Below are positions 25,136-37,499 of a stretch of 64,000 nt of DNA, one piece after another. The stretch covers positions 687,001 through 751,000 of the forward strand of contig NC_133400.1 in NCBI RefSeq assembly GCF_047511655.1, read 5' to 3'. Within the stretch, counting starts at the first letter, position 1, and every line of letters begins with the position of its first letter. The position numbers were made by a program, and so were the translations under genes. The stretch comes from Castor canadensis. Taxonomy: Eukaryota; Chordata; Mammalia; Rodentia; Castoridae. Below the pieces are notes generated by a model that saw only the letters and a program-made list of their open reading frames with translations, did not search any database and was not told the origin of the DNA.

Positions 25136-27455
25136 CTACGGACATCTGGTCACCAGAGGATGAATCTTAGAACTCCTGGAAGTCACTATGAGAGTCCAGG
25201 GGTTCACTGGTATGGGGTCATGTTCACAGACATGGGGTCCCACTTCAGTTGCATTTGGCTCCTCTCTGCTCTCCATCCTTATACTGATGGCACCCTTCCC
25301 ATCAGAGCCCACGACATGCCAGCAGCTGGCTGGATCCCTAGAGTCTGCAAATACCCTGAACTTGTAAGCCACAGTGTGTCACATTTCCATCACACCATCA
25401 ATAACCACTAGCTATGGATGAAATGTGTGGCATTTCCAAAACGCAGAAGCAAGTATGGCCCTGACTCAGGATAAGCAGCTCCAGTAAGACATGTGGGGCC
25501 TGGATGCAATCCACACACAATTCCATGCAGACAGGGTTGCAGTTCGTGCCCTGCCAGGGCCAGGCACAGACATGATCCCTGCACAGCTCCATGAAGACAG
25601 GAGCTGTGGTACATGCCCTTGCATGGCTGCCCTGGTTACTGCAAGGTGCCCATCCTGCTGCCTCAGACCCATGAGGACATTCCCACTCAGTGCTGGGTGA
25701 AAACAAGTGAACCACATGCCTCTAACATCCCACTGTGAGTGGGGTTCTGGTGGGGATAGGGGTCTCTGCGGGCACCTTTCCCAAAGGGAAGGAGTCCCCA
25801 ATAGTTTCCCCCACTCTGTGTCCTCCTGCATCTCTGCACCTGGCACCCACTGTCCCAAAACAGCCCTGAGCATTTCTCCCTAGGCAAAGCTACTGCCCTA
25901 CCTCCACCTTACACATGGGAGCCTGGGCAGCTGAGCCCTTTACACTCAACAGAAACACTGGCGGCACTAGGAGAGGGGAGGCAGGTATGAGTGGGACAAC
26001 CGGCCAGCACACGTGACTGCACTCCCAGCCCGAGAGTATCTCCCGTGCGGGGTCATATTCACAACTGTAACGGTGTGTAATCATGTGGATGGCCCCAGCC
26101 ATCCTCCCACAGCAGTGCCGAGGCTTCACTGTCTGTTCACGTGCTCCCTACACTCCACGTGGGTTATTAGCTGGAATAAATCATAAATATTTCATTACAC
26201 ATTGTGCCATCCAACATGGGAAGGCACCATCCATCACTTTGCCGCTGCTTGGGACCTGCGGCAAGGAGCATGCTCTAGTCTATTAGACAAGATAGATGGG
26301 TGGTCGGGCTCCAGGCTTATTTATGGTGCAGCAGGAAGGCTGGGCCCCAGGAGGCAGTGCTGGGATGGGTAGGGTTCTCCAGAGCAGCAGGTCTTCACTG
26401 ATGGGAGGCAGAAGAGCCAGGGCCAGTGGCGTCAGTCTGGTTGTGGGACAGCAAGGAAAGGTACAGATGTGGGCTGTGAGGCAGACAGCCTGTCCTGAAT
26501 CTCAAGGGACCCTCACAGCCCCTCCCATTCTTGCTACATCCTTGGCTCCAGCTGTGTCCCCTTGGGACTGCAAAGATTTTCAGTCTTCCAATAGCCTCTC
26601 TTAAATGCACCAAATGACTTTGTGAGGCCTCCGCTGCCCTACGGGTATCAGCTGTGCACTGCCTGCAGTGAAGTGTCCTCTGGCATTGGGGTCCCTGAAG
26701 GAAGCTCTAACACTGCTTCTGGTGGGCCTCCACTCACCCTGAGAATCAGCATGGTGGATCCCTGCCCTGCCCTGGACTAGCCTCTCCCCATTCTGTCCTG
26801 CAGAAGATGCCTCACTGCCCACCCTGGGACCCTAGGCCTTCTTATGGCTATCTAAGTGTCACTACAGCCTGACCTGGGGGCTCGTGAGGTATAGACTCCT
26901 GCACACGTGGGTTCATTTCTCAGCGGCCATCCTACATCTGCACCACCATGGTCTATGAGAACAGGGATCTGGACAGCATTTGTCACTGTATACTCTGTGG
27001 ACACTTCCCCACATTGCCAGGGCTCAAGAAATCAGCCTCTTCCTTGTGATGTCAGGACAAGAGATTTGGGGCCATCAGGGCACTGCTTCCTGGGGAGGAG
27101 ACACTGTAGGGTTAGGGAGGCAAGGCCAGACAGCTACTTCTCTGTGTAAAATGATGTGGGAACAGCTATGAACAGAAGCCATGGGTGTGGTAGAAGAAAC
27201 CATGTCTACAGAGCACTGTGAGTGCCCCTAGCACAGCAGTAGGTGTGCATGTGCCAGAACTGTCTGTGCAATGAAATTGCTAAGTGCACACTCAGGACTC
27301 GAGCTTTACCTCCCATGCACATTGACGGGAGCCCCTGTGAGCAGCGAGGACTGGCAGGACAATTCAGAATGGCAGGCACTAGTGTCCTCTCACTTCTGTG
27401 GCTTGCAGGTGGCAGCACTGGCAGTGTTACTGGGAGGAAGGAGTTAAGAATGAAG

Positions 27456-27562
27456 TCTCAGGGGCTGGGGTACAGATCAGTACTTGCCTGGCATGCACAA
27501 TGCCCTGGGTTCCATCCCCAGTTCTGCCAAAAAAAAAAAAAGAAAAAAAAAAAAGAAAGCCT
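27456..27562 (+). repeat. ID-type SINE with long A-rich tail
   Basis: GGGGCTGGGGTACAGATCAG, CTTGCCTGGCATGCACAATG and GGGTTCCATCCCCAG match the BC1/ID consensus, followed by A runs broken by G. This stand-alone ID unit looks young. Confidence 0.88.
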
Positions 27563-30500
27563 CAAAATCGCTCGAAGACTCTGAAATGCCAAACACTGAA
27601 GAAACAGGAAGCTTGTAACACAGAGGTCTGAGGGTTTTGTGTTCCACATACTGACAGCCCCAGGCTGAGGAGGAGGCTGAGCTGTGAGGAGGTACAGGCT
27701 GGATGGTACCCTGGCACTTATGCTGGGTAAACAAATTCCTGGTGCTACTGAGCCATGTCCATGATGCACGTGATGGGATGCCAGCCCTGCTGAGCCAGGG
27801 CAGAGGGTGGCGTGTCTCCTCCACCTCCTCCAGGCTGGTGGACACTGATTGCACTTTGTGGTTCACATACAGTGGTGTGCCATCTATGCACCTCTCTGAC
27901 TTGGCTTTCTTTTCTGAGCATCTCTGTGATGTACTGTTCTAAGGTCTGTCCACAGAAGCCACTCCATGGAACCCATGGGGCCACGTTAAGGGCTTTCCCT
28001 GTACCCCAAGGCACAACTTCCCATGGCTGGCAAAACCTGGTACATCAGCCCGCTTTCAAGGCTGACCATGTTGATGAAGCCGTGCAAGCCATGGGGGATG
28101 TACCAACTCTTGACCAACTTCAGCCTTGGAGATTTGGCCTGAATCTCTGTGGCTGGTGTTCCCTGCTCCTGGTGACAAGCACCACAAGCATGTACTGAGT
28201 TCCTGCTGTGCCCTGGTCAGGTGTCAACATCCAACATCACTGGCCCAGGTTTGCAAAACTTGCCTGCTCCACATGGACACTCTGACACTTCCATTCTCAA
28301 CAGCCACACTCACTACAGGGCTGATGTGGGGCAGGGAGCCTGGCCCTGGTCTCCCACAAGCTCCCCTACCATGTTCTGCTTGAACAGGACCCACACCTTC
28401 CAGAGTGTATCAGCTCTACTGCTCTAGGCACAACTCTGGAGAAGCTGCCTGGCCATGTTCTCTCCAGGCCACTCAGTATCCTTGGTCTCCAGAGGCTAAG
28501 TGGCCACTATCCCAGGGTAGTATAGTGAATGTCCCCACAAAAGTGAGGCTAAGGAACTCAGGGAGTTCCTCTTGCAGGAGGAGACAAGGCTCGTGTTACT
28601 TCCCTGCCGCATCCCAGCCAGAAGCTCAGGCTGTTGGCAGGGCTCCCTGGTCCTTCTCCGCTCAATGTCGCTGACGCCAGTGGTCCCCACCTAAGCACTA
28701 TCCCAAGACAGACGCTGGATCCTCAGTGTCCAGCGGAAGGTGACCACTGCCTCAGCTCCTATCCTTGTTTCAAATACAGTGGGAACGTAGATTGGTGCTG
28801 CCCCCTGGGAAATGCAGAGGACAGGCAGAGGACAGAGTAAGGGTCCACATCCTTCTCAGGGCACCACATTTCTGTCAGGGGAGGTGGCTGACTGCCAGCT
28901 GGCTGTGTCTGGGATGGCCGTGGCAGCAGGAAGCTAGGCAGATCAATGCAGGGCTGGTGGCCCAGCTTGCTCTAGGCAGCTCCAGTAGCCTTCTGTGACA
29001 CAGCTCGGTTCTGCAGCTGGCTACCCGAGGCCATCAGGAGGTAGTGATCCTGGCATAGCCTGGCCAGACCACACAGCTCTGCATCCTACACGGAACACTC
29101 CTCCAGCTGGTGACCTCGAGGGGGAAGGCTTCCTGCTGTCCCCAGAAGCTCCAAGTCCCTCACAGGTGCTGTAGCCCCTGCTTGGAGACCACTGGATGGA
29201 TTCTGAGGCCACAGTCATCTTCCAGCTGCTCACAGATGCCATATTCCTTACCCAGTACATGCAGTGCCTTCTCAGGGGGCCCTCGTGCCACAGTGTAGAG
29301 AAGCCTCCATGCTGTTTTGTCCTCAGTCCTGAACCCCTCCTTAGAACTTCACTTAACTTGTGACTTCTAACTTCTCGGTACCCAGTTGCCTTGGCTCCTC
29401 CAGGGCTGCCCAGTTCCTGGTGCAAGAGATGCTTTTTGCCATGTCCTCGCCAAAGGAAAGAGCAGTTGTTTTCCTTATTCGGGGTTCAACCCTGTTGTCA
29501 AGGGCCAGGAGCACTGACCCAAGGTTTAAATGAAGTCTCAACAGACAGGCCAAGGGTTGGAGAGTGCGGAGGAGGCTACACATGGAAGCATGTCTGGGGC
29601 GCCAGGCTGTCAGTGGGGAGTGTAAGACAAGTCTTCATTTTGAAATGCACATCAAATAAGCTACATAACTTTTTTATAACAACGTATTTATCAAAATGCA
29701 TTGATTCCAGATTCAGAGTCTCCTGCAGCGCATCTCTGCAGCCTGATGTGGGCATTGAGGGAGTTTTGTTCTGACAGATATAATGCAGCAAGCAATAAAG
29801 TCTGATTATATGGGTTGACATACTGCTTTCAAGTCCAGGGCTATTTTGTGTCTCTACCTAAACCATAATTGAAAATAAATCTCTCCAGTTTTCAGATTCC
29901 AATTTTCTGAATGTATGGGTAGGGTCAGTAGTAGATGGCCTTCTTTGAGGGGCTGACCTATGTGCTGCCCATCTGTGGTTAGGATGCACTCCTGGCTGGA
30001 GATGATCCTGACCCTGGGCGGTTGGTCTGGCAATGCCAGGCACCTGCAGGCCCCCTGGATTCATGAAGCTCTGGGAGACCCAGGACCATCTGCTCCAAGG
30101 CTGCTCTGCCACGTCTGCCCAGGGGAGGAGGCTGGAGCTGGGTAGGAAAAGCACTATAACACTGGCCCAGAATCTTGGGCTTCTTTCCATGGGACTTGTG
30201 AAGGACCATCTACCCAGTAACTGTCTTGTAGGCTCCAGAAAAATGGGGTGTGGTGGCAGAGAGAGTCAGCTGTCACTGCCTGTTACAGTAGGTCAAGGGA
30301 TACCAGAAGGAATAGGAAATGAAAGCAAAACAGAGGCGTGATAACTGCAGGACCATCAGCCTCACCAAAGCCTCAGGGAGGCTCTTCCTTTGTAGACAAA
30401 ATCAGTGGTAGCTTTTATTTTAGGCACAAAGCTTGAAATAGGGAGACTAGAAGAGGACATTAAGTTTGAAACTGGAGGCTGAAAGCAGATGACAAGTGGT

Positions 30501-32710
30501 CAAGAACTACACAGACCCAAAAGGTGCCATGCATGGTGTAGAGAGGTAGCTAAAAGTGGATTCACTCCAAGGTTCCAGGGGTCCCTGGCTGGGGAGGTGG
30601 GGACCTCAGGAGGAGGGACTGCAGGTCTCTGGGGCCCATTTAACACAGCCAGGAAGTGTCCATTAGCCCAGTATGAGAGGAGGCTTGTTCTTAGGTAACT
30701 GTGGGTGCAGGCAGACTATGGATGTAGGTAGAATATGGTTATGGGTGGATGAAGGGTGCAGATGGGCTGTGGGGTACTGATGGACCGTGGATGCAGATGA
30801 CTTGTGGATATCAGAGGCTCCTGAGCCTGGACCCTGCATGCCAGCCAGGACTCCCTGGTCCTGAAGGAAGAGGGAGCCCAAGGGAGGGTCTGAGAGCAGA
30901 TAAAAGCATTTGAATGGCAGCCCTGTGAGCAGTAGTGAAATTCAGCCCTGATAAGGGAGCCTCCAACAAGAAGATGGGACCAAGCAGAGGCCTACAAAGG
31001 TGTGGGTCATCCAGAAGTCCACAGAACACCCAGCATTGCTGAGACAAGGATAGGACGCCATCAGAGAATTAAAAATACAGTTCTGAGAGCCAAAAAGAGC
31101 TCTTAGCAAAATACAAACACAAACTATGGAAAGGAAAATGAAAACAAAACAACAGTATAGCAATTGGAAGGTAAGTAAGAGGTAACCTTGGGAAGACAGG
31201 GCAAAAAGGTCCAAAGCCCTGGCATCCAGGAAGGAGGACAAAAAGAGGAGAGTCAACAGACAAAGACAAGAACACCAGCATGTGCATGGTGTGGACTGGA
31301 CACAGTCCCACAGTTTCCCTGGGTACCACTGGATGGAGATGCTGAGTACCCAGGCGACCACTGCTCAGACTTCAGCATTCCAGGGACAAAGAGAAGATTC
31401 CATATGACAAGGAGTCATGTGGCTGCAGGTACCAGCAGTCAGGAAGCCAGAGGGAACATGGAATGATTTCCTATACCCATCAAAGCAGGAGAGACATCAC
31501 ACTAGTACACTGCTCAAACATTACAGGGAAAGTGGTCTTGCTCTCTACAGTGACATGAGCCTAGGCTAGAAGGAAGGAGCAGAGGCTGAGTGAGGCACGC
31601 AGCCCAGAGGGTCAGACTGCCAAGTAGGAGGATGAGAAAACTCGAGACTTTCCAGACTGAGGGCCCTGTGATGTTCCACACCCTCAATTCCAAATGGTGA
31701 GGCCCTGTTCTGAATGTGCTGAGGCTGCACTTGCACTGAACAGGGATGAGGCACAGCACTGCAGGAGGGGGCCTCATCTTCTGGAGCAGAGGCCAGATGA
31801 GAACGGCAAAGCCTGAGTTCTCAGGTGGTGGTATCAGTCCATACTCTAGGACACAGAGATTAGCATTCAAGAAGCCACCAACAAGGCTGGGGGTACTGGT
31901 GGGGGCCACTGGTTCTTGTTCGCAAAACCACAAGCGTCCAGAGTCTCATGTGCTAAGGTGGAGCTAGTGGAGCTGGCTAGACCACTGGAGTTTTTAAACC
32001 AGGGATGGGCATAAAACTCTGACAGAAAAAAGAGTTTGAAAACCCCTAGCCCCGAGTCCTCCTGTGTTCTCTAGGAAACTCAGGTGCAGACAACAGGAGA
32101 TTCCAACTCCAAGATGCCAGCCCTCCTGAGCTTTGTTAGCACGTGTCACCCTACAGTCTCACTGTCCTGGTGGGCGCACTGGTGTGGACCCACTTACCCT
32201 CGATACCCATCCACCATTTATTTACCACAGGGCATGAAGGTCTCAGAGCCAAGTCCAATCCTGTAGGCCCACAATAGCCCATGACCTCCACAGAAGGGTT
32301 TCACAGATCTGACACCTCTCTCCACAGTTCCTGTGGAGGATCACAGGACGAAGGTTGACAGGTCACGTTTGAAAGCCCATCTACTGCCACATGTTGAAGA
32401 ACAACCTTGGCTATTCCAGTGGCCTAAGGTGGCCTGGTATAGGCCCACAGGGAACAGCAGTGGCCTTGACAGCTGGCCATCCTGTACAGGGCTTGGCATA
32501 CAGGGATGAGGCATGGAAGCTACACATGGTAAACACACACCAGTGTCCCACCACACATTGTGCTGGGTGGGTCAATAGCTTTTATTTCTCAGAGCAAAGC
32601 CTCTGCTCTTTCCTAGAGCCAGCCTGTACCCTCCTCCCCTCCTGGTCCCTGGTGATTTCTTGGGATCTGGGGATTGAGCTCCACTGTCAGTGTCCTCCCC
32701 TGACTGTTAC

Positions 32711-33031
32711 TATTATTTTGATGGTACTAGGGTTTCAACTTGGGGCTTCACTCTTGCTAGACAGGCATTCCACCACTTGTACCGTGCCTCTGGCACTTTT
32801 TTGCTCTGGTTATTTTAGAGATAGGGTTTCACTTTTTGCCCAGTCCAGCTGGGACTGTGATCTTCTTATTTTATACTACCTGCCATCACTGGCGTGACAG
32901 GTATGCTCCAGCTATTGGTTGAGAAGGGGGTCTTGCTAATTTTTTGCCCGGGATGGCCTCAAACCATTGTCCCCCTGATCTCAGCTTCCCAAGCAGCAGG
33001 GATTACAGGCATGAGCAACTGGCACCTGGCT
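32711..33031 (-). repeat. Composite ID/B1 SINE, antisense
   Basis: GGTACTAGGGTTTCAACTTG starts the ID part. Two B1-like arms follow and end with GCAGGGATTACAGGCATGAG. Confidence 0.85.
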
Positions 33032-33039
33032 ATGGTTTG

Positions 33040-33160
33040 TTATTATTGACAATACATATTAATAGTACATATTATTGACAATACATATTAATAGTACATA
33101 TTAAATACATATTAATAGTACATATTAAATACATATTAATAGTACATATTAAAAGTACAT
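33040..33160. repeat. A+T-rich minisatellite, about 24-bp unit
   Basis: ACATATTAATAGTACATATT recurs head to tail about five times, with ATTGACAATAC variants at the left end. It abuts the right end of an antisense SINE. Confidence 0.88.
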
Positions 33161-33689
33161 GGTTTCTAAGGCACCAGGCACTCCACCCTAGGGACATTGG
33201 CCATTTACCCTTCTCCTGAGTCCTGGCTGCTGTGGAACCAGCCCCAGAAGAAGCTTCTGTTATTCTTGTTGCCTGTGGGGGAGAGGCTTCACCAAAGACT
33301 CCAGGACATTCTGTTTGTTGCCTGCCTGGATCCTAGGCCTCCCAGGATCACCTGAGCAATGGAAGACCTGAATGTGCTGTGAACAGGTTTGGGTGGGAGT
33401 CAGAAAGTCTGAAGAGTCACTGTGGCTGTTAGGTGAACTGCTCAGTGAGACTAAAACTCCTTCAGGGGATCCCTTATGAGGCATTCCCTTGCAGGTTTTC
33501 AGGGCAGAAGTGGTTTGCAGGCAGGGTGGAAGAGGTGAGCAACTTCAACTCTCACTAAGACACAGAGGTGCTGCAGGAAGGAGCTAGTGGACATGACCTT
33601 CCCAGTGCCTGTGACAGTGGCTCTCTAACTTGTGCCAGAATCTGTGTGGCAGGCAGGGCTGGCCAGGGAAAGGGTTAAGTTTAATTTAT

Positions 33690-33925
33690 CCTGATTTCTA
33701 CTTAATATCATGCTCTCCCCGTAGGAGCGGCAGCTGTGAGCTGATTGCGCGCTCTCATTATGCAGTCTGTATCACTAATGGCCTGTGACGAAGGCTTGCC
33801 GGCTTCCAGACCTCACCCCCGAGAGCCAATTAAGCACGCACTCCCTTCCTGTTTGCAGCAGATTACAATGAAACTAAACTGAATCTCAAAATCATTGTCT
33901 CCTGAAGACATCTCTCTGCAATAAT
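33690..33925. promoter_or_regulatory. Candidate conserved enhancer-like element in ACSF3 intron
   Basis: This 235-bp patch is dense in homeodomain-type cores: TTTAATTTAT, CATTATGCAG, ACTAATGGCC, CCAATTAAGC, ATTACAATG and AATAATTAATGCATG. It also keeps several CpGs, including GCGCGC. It shows no repeat signature and sits well away from any exon. The enhancer role is inferred from texture alone. Confidence 0.4.
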
Positions 33926-34191
33926 TAATGCATGCGACTCCAGTTCTGCAGAGGGGCCCATCAGGAGAGCCCACTGCCCATGTGGTGCCCATGCCACCCG
34001 GGGAATCTGTGAGCCCTGGCATCGACAAAACCCTAAGGGCTCAGTTCCTGTGCTTTTAAAGGGGAAAATGGCAGCTTTCTATCCAAACTAAGAAACCATA
34101 AAGCAAGTCAAGTTTCCAGTGCAGACTACTTAAAGTGTTGGAGGGAACCAACTAAAAGAAAGATTTGCTCAAAAGTAGTATTTTTCTTTTC

Positions 34192-34303
34192 TCCTTCTTC
34201 TTCTTCTTTTTTTTTTTTTTTTACTGAGGTTTTCAACTCAAGGCCTCCCACTTGCTAACTTGCTAGGCAGGAGCTCTGCCACTTGAACCACTCTGCCAGC
34301 CCA
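34192..34303 (-). repeat. ID-like SINE arm, antisense
   Basis: A CTT/T-rich tail is followed by GAGGTTTTCAACTCAAGGCC and GCCACTTGAACCACTCTGCC. Confidence 0.8.
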
Positions 34304-35454
34304 GCAGTGTTTCTCAACTCTTGCACTCTGAGGGACATTATCACCACTGGAGCTAGCATCACATGGGATATTTAAGGAGGGTTCATATGCTAGCCACACC
34401 ACACCCTTCACAGGCTGAGGGGACACAAGCATGTCACCTGGGCAACTTGGGTCCTCAGCCCCAACCCTGTGACAACCCAGCATTGTACCTGCAGGATGTG
34501 CTGGGGCACTGCCTCTACTCTGGGGCTCTGCAAACCTTCAAGGCCCCACATGCCTGCCGTGTGGCCCCCTCTGCCTGGCACAGACTGACCACCTTTGCTC
34601 ACCTGTTCTGTTTCTTTGTGGGTAGGTGGGGGTGGCTTCTACCCACAGAGCCTGGGTACTCTTGACTTTAGGAATAGAAGAGGAGGAGGGCAAGTGAGGG
34701 GCTTTGGGGCCACAGGAGGATGGGTGGTAAGCCAGGACTAGCCATCTGGCCCCCACTGCCTCAAGGTGGGGGAGGCAGAATGGAGCTGCCTAGTATCCCA
34801 AACTCCTCATAGGGAGGACCTTCTGTCCACCTCTTCATCTCCAAGTCTTCTCTCGGCAGGCACACAAACTCTGGATAGTCAGGTCCCCAGGACACTGAGG
34901 GTATAGGCCTTCACTTGGCAACTTTAGCCTTCTGGTGGGCTGGATAGATGACCCCACACCTACAGATCACACTGGTCTAAGCTGGCTGGGACTAGATGTT
35001 TCCAGGGCTTCTTGGAGCCATAGGCTGAGGGCCATATTTGGTGAGGCCACAGGCTGCCCCCTTCCTTATCTCTCCTCTCTACCCCCAGATGCACCACAAT
35101 GTGGGCAGAAGAGGTCCTGGCCCTGAGGTGCAGCAGGACCACCAAGAAGAAGTGTGTGGCACTAGCAGAACTGCAGCAGAGTGACCAGTGTCCTTCTGGC
35201 CAGAAGGACAACAAAAGAGCTGTCTTGTGTTGGGGGCCCCAGGCTCCTCCTGAGGATGGTGGGCCAATGGGTTCTCCTAGTAGTCAGTGGGAGGCTGGGG
35301 CACTCAGTGGGTGTCAAAATAGTAACCTCCAACTCACTTCTGCCTTCAGTGGAAGATTCTGGAATCCCCAGGCTCAGAGGCACAAACACAAGATTAGACC
35401 CAGAATGGCAGCCAGCCCTGCATGCCCAACTGCCCCTGCAGAGCTGGGTCTTAC

Positions 35455-35581
35455 CTGTTTTAAACCAGCCATCTGAGGTGAAGGCATTCCTAGTTTCTTC
35501 TGGTTTATCCCAATATTCTCGAAACACAGAGGGCCCCCTGACCAGCAGTTCGCCTTCCTTTTCTTCAAACCCTGGGGTCAC
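35455..35581 (-). CDS. ACSF3: ACSF3 coding exon 6 (A6 and start of A7)
   Basis: This 127-nt exon encodes residues 413-454 plus the first base of Gly455. It contains the A6 stretch [15 protein letters not shown] and the start of A7, DGWFKTGD (residues 449-456). The Asp of A7 contacts the ribose of AMP in this enzyme family. The acceptor is CTTCTGCAG and the donor is GTAAGA. The A7 motif is split by the following intron. Confidence 0.95.
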
Positions 35582-36412
35582 CTGCAGAAGATGGAGGGAC
35601 ATGCAGGTCAGCAGGGCATGTGCCTTCTAGCACTGGGGTCTTCACTGCCCCATGATGCTCTCACACACCGCTTTCCACCAATCTCGTGGATCAAATGCTT
35701 TGAGATCAGACACTGGTGGAAGTGTTTGAATAGAGGAACTCAATCATACCAGAGCCAAGTGCTCCTCCTCCGTCCTTTGGCCCAGCCCCAGGCTACATCA
35801 TCTCATTAGTCCCCAGACAGCCATGGAAAGAAGGTGCCTTATCCTCATGCTCCAGCCTGAAGATAGTACTGGCCCAGCACCCAGAGCAAGCACATGAGGT
35901 GGAGGTGAGCACTTGTCCACCTCCAGGTGCCCAGTCCCCACTTCAGTGTGCCTCTCATGCAAACCGTAATAGTGGCCCAGGGCTCTCGGGGCAGCTGGGA
36001 GGGGGCAGCACCCATTAGGCCTTCTGGTTTTTCTTAGCGACCCACCAAAACGGACTCCTGGTGTGGTCACTCTGGCACTCCTAGATGCTTTATCTCTTTG
36101 TCACATGGCCCTCTTCCTGTTTGTGGCGAGGCTTTGTGAATGAGCCTGCTGCATTCTCGCACGTGGGTCACATGAGGTCTGCACAGAGCTACATGCAGGA
36201 TGAACCGTGGGAAATGTGTGGGTGACCATGTCACTGGCCTTATGTACTTGCTGTTATACTTCCAGTCACATCTTAGAGCATACTCCTTCTACTTCTTTAC
36301 AAACAAAGCTGTCAGGCAGCTTCAGGCAGCAACAAGAGGACAGCATTGTCACAGGAGGTGAAAGCTGTATTTGTGTGACTGCCCGGTGACCCTGACAACC
36401 ACAGTAATATGC

Positions 36413-36722
36413 GTCTTTCTTTCTTTTCAGTCCTAGGGTTTGAACTTAGAGCAACTGCCTAGCAAACACTGCAGCCCTTTTTTGCTTTAGTTGTTTTTCA
36501 GATACGGCCTTGTGTTTTTGCCTATGCTGGCTTCAGGCAGTGATCCTTCTACCCATGCTTCCCATGTAGCTGGGATGACAGGTGTGCACCACCATGCCCA
36601 GTTTTTAGGTTGAGATGGGGATCTCGCTAACTTTTTGCCCAGGCTGGCCTTGAACTGTGAACCTCCTGATTTCTGCCTCCTGAGTAGCAGGGATTATAGG
36701 CATGAGCCACCACGCCTGTCTT
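36413..36722 (-). repeat. Composite ID/B1 SINE, antisense
   Basis: AGTCCTAGGGTTTGAACTTA opens the ID part. CCCATGTAGCTGGGATGACA and GAGTAGCAGGGATTATAGGC mark the two B1-like arms. Confidence 0.85.
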
Positions 36723-37457
36723 GGCTTTTTACAAAAAAGTTTAAAAGGTAAAAAAATAAAATAGAAAAACATTTATAAAATAAGAATATAAAGAAAAAAC
36801 ATTTTTACAACTGTATAATACGTTTATGTCTGAAGTTAAGTGTTATTACAAATCACAAAAGTTAAAAATTTAAAAAAGTTTATAGAGTAAAAAGTTAGAG
36901 TGAACTAAGGTTATTATTGAAATTAAAAATTTTTTTTGTAGAGCTGGGGTTTGAACTCAAGGCTTCGTGCTAAACAAGTGCTTCACTGCTTCAACAATGC
37001 CTCTAGCAAGGAGTTTTTAGTGTACATGTAATGCGCCCAAGCACCCAGTGTTTATGAAGTCTACATGGTGCCCGTCCTGTCTTGACCCTCACTCTCACTG
37101 CCTTATCCATGCAGTTTCCAGTTCTGTGAGCTTCTCTCACCGCAAGCGTGGAAGCATACAGTGCTCCCTTTAGAGTCTTTTATCCTGCATTTTTCTGTAC
37201 CTTTTCTAAGTCTAGATGTGATATGTTAGCTAGAACACAAATACTTGTCCTTGTGTTACAGTTGCCTGCAGTACTCAGTGCAGGAGCATGCCGTATAGGG
37301 TTGCAGTCTGGGAACAAAACACTACCACGCATCCTAGGCACCTCAGGCTCTACCATCCAGGCTTGTCTAAGTATACTCTGTGGTGTCTGAACAACAAAAC
37401 TGCCAACTGACACACTTCTCAGAACATGTTCTTGTTGTTAAGTGACATTCACTGGTC
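36723..37457. mobile_element. Tigger-type DNA transposon relic
   Basis: The A+T-rich run (AATAAGAATATAAAGAAAAA, AACTGTATAATACGTTTATG) and the later words TGTGTTACAGTTGCCTGCAG, TCTAAGTATACTCTGTGGTG and ACTTCTCAGAACATGTTC follow the Tigger1 consensus as I remember it, down to its terminal GTTGTTAAGTGAC. It is non-coding and decayed. An antisense ID piece (36931-37015) is inserted in it, and the SINE at 36413-36722 abuts its left side. The exact subfamily is from memory. Confidence 0.65.
36931..37015 (-). repeat. Short ID-like SINE arm inside the Tigger relic
   Basis: A T-run is followed by GTAGAGCTGGGGTTTGAACT and CTTCACTGCTTCAACAATGC. It interrupts the transposon homology. Confidence 0.75.
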
Positions 37458-37499
37458 AATGACAATGGTGCACAGTGACCACGTGGGGCTTGTCATGGG

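Noticed and set aside
25490..25650. Two similar segments (CCATGCAGACAGGGTTGCAG and CCATGAAGACAGGAGCTGTG) as a tandem duplication
   Set aside because: Similarity is limited to short words and could be chance in a G+C-rich intron.
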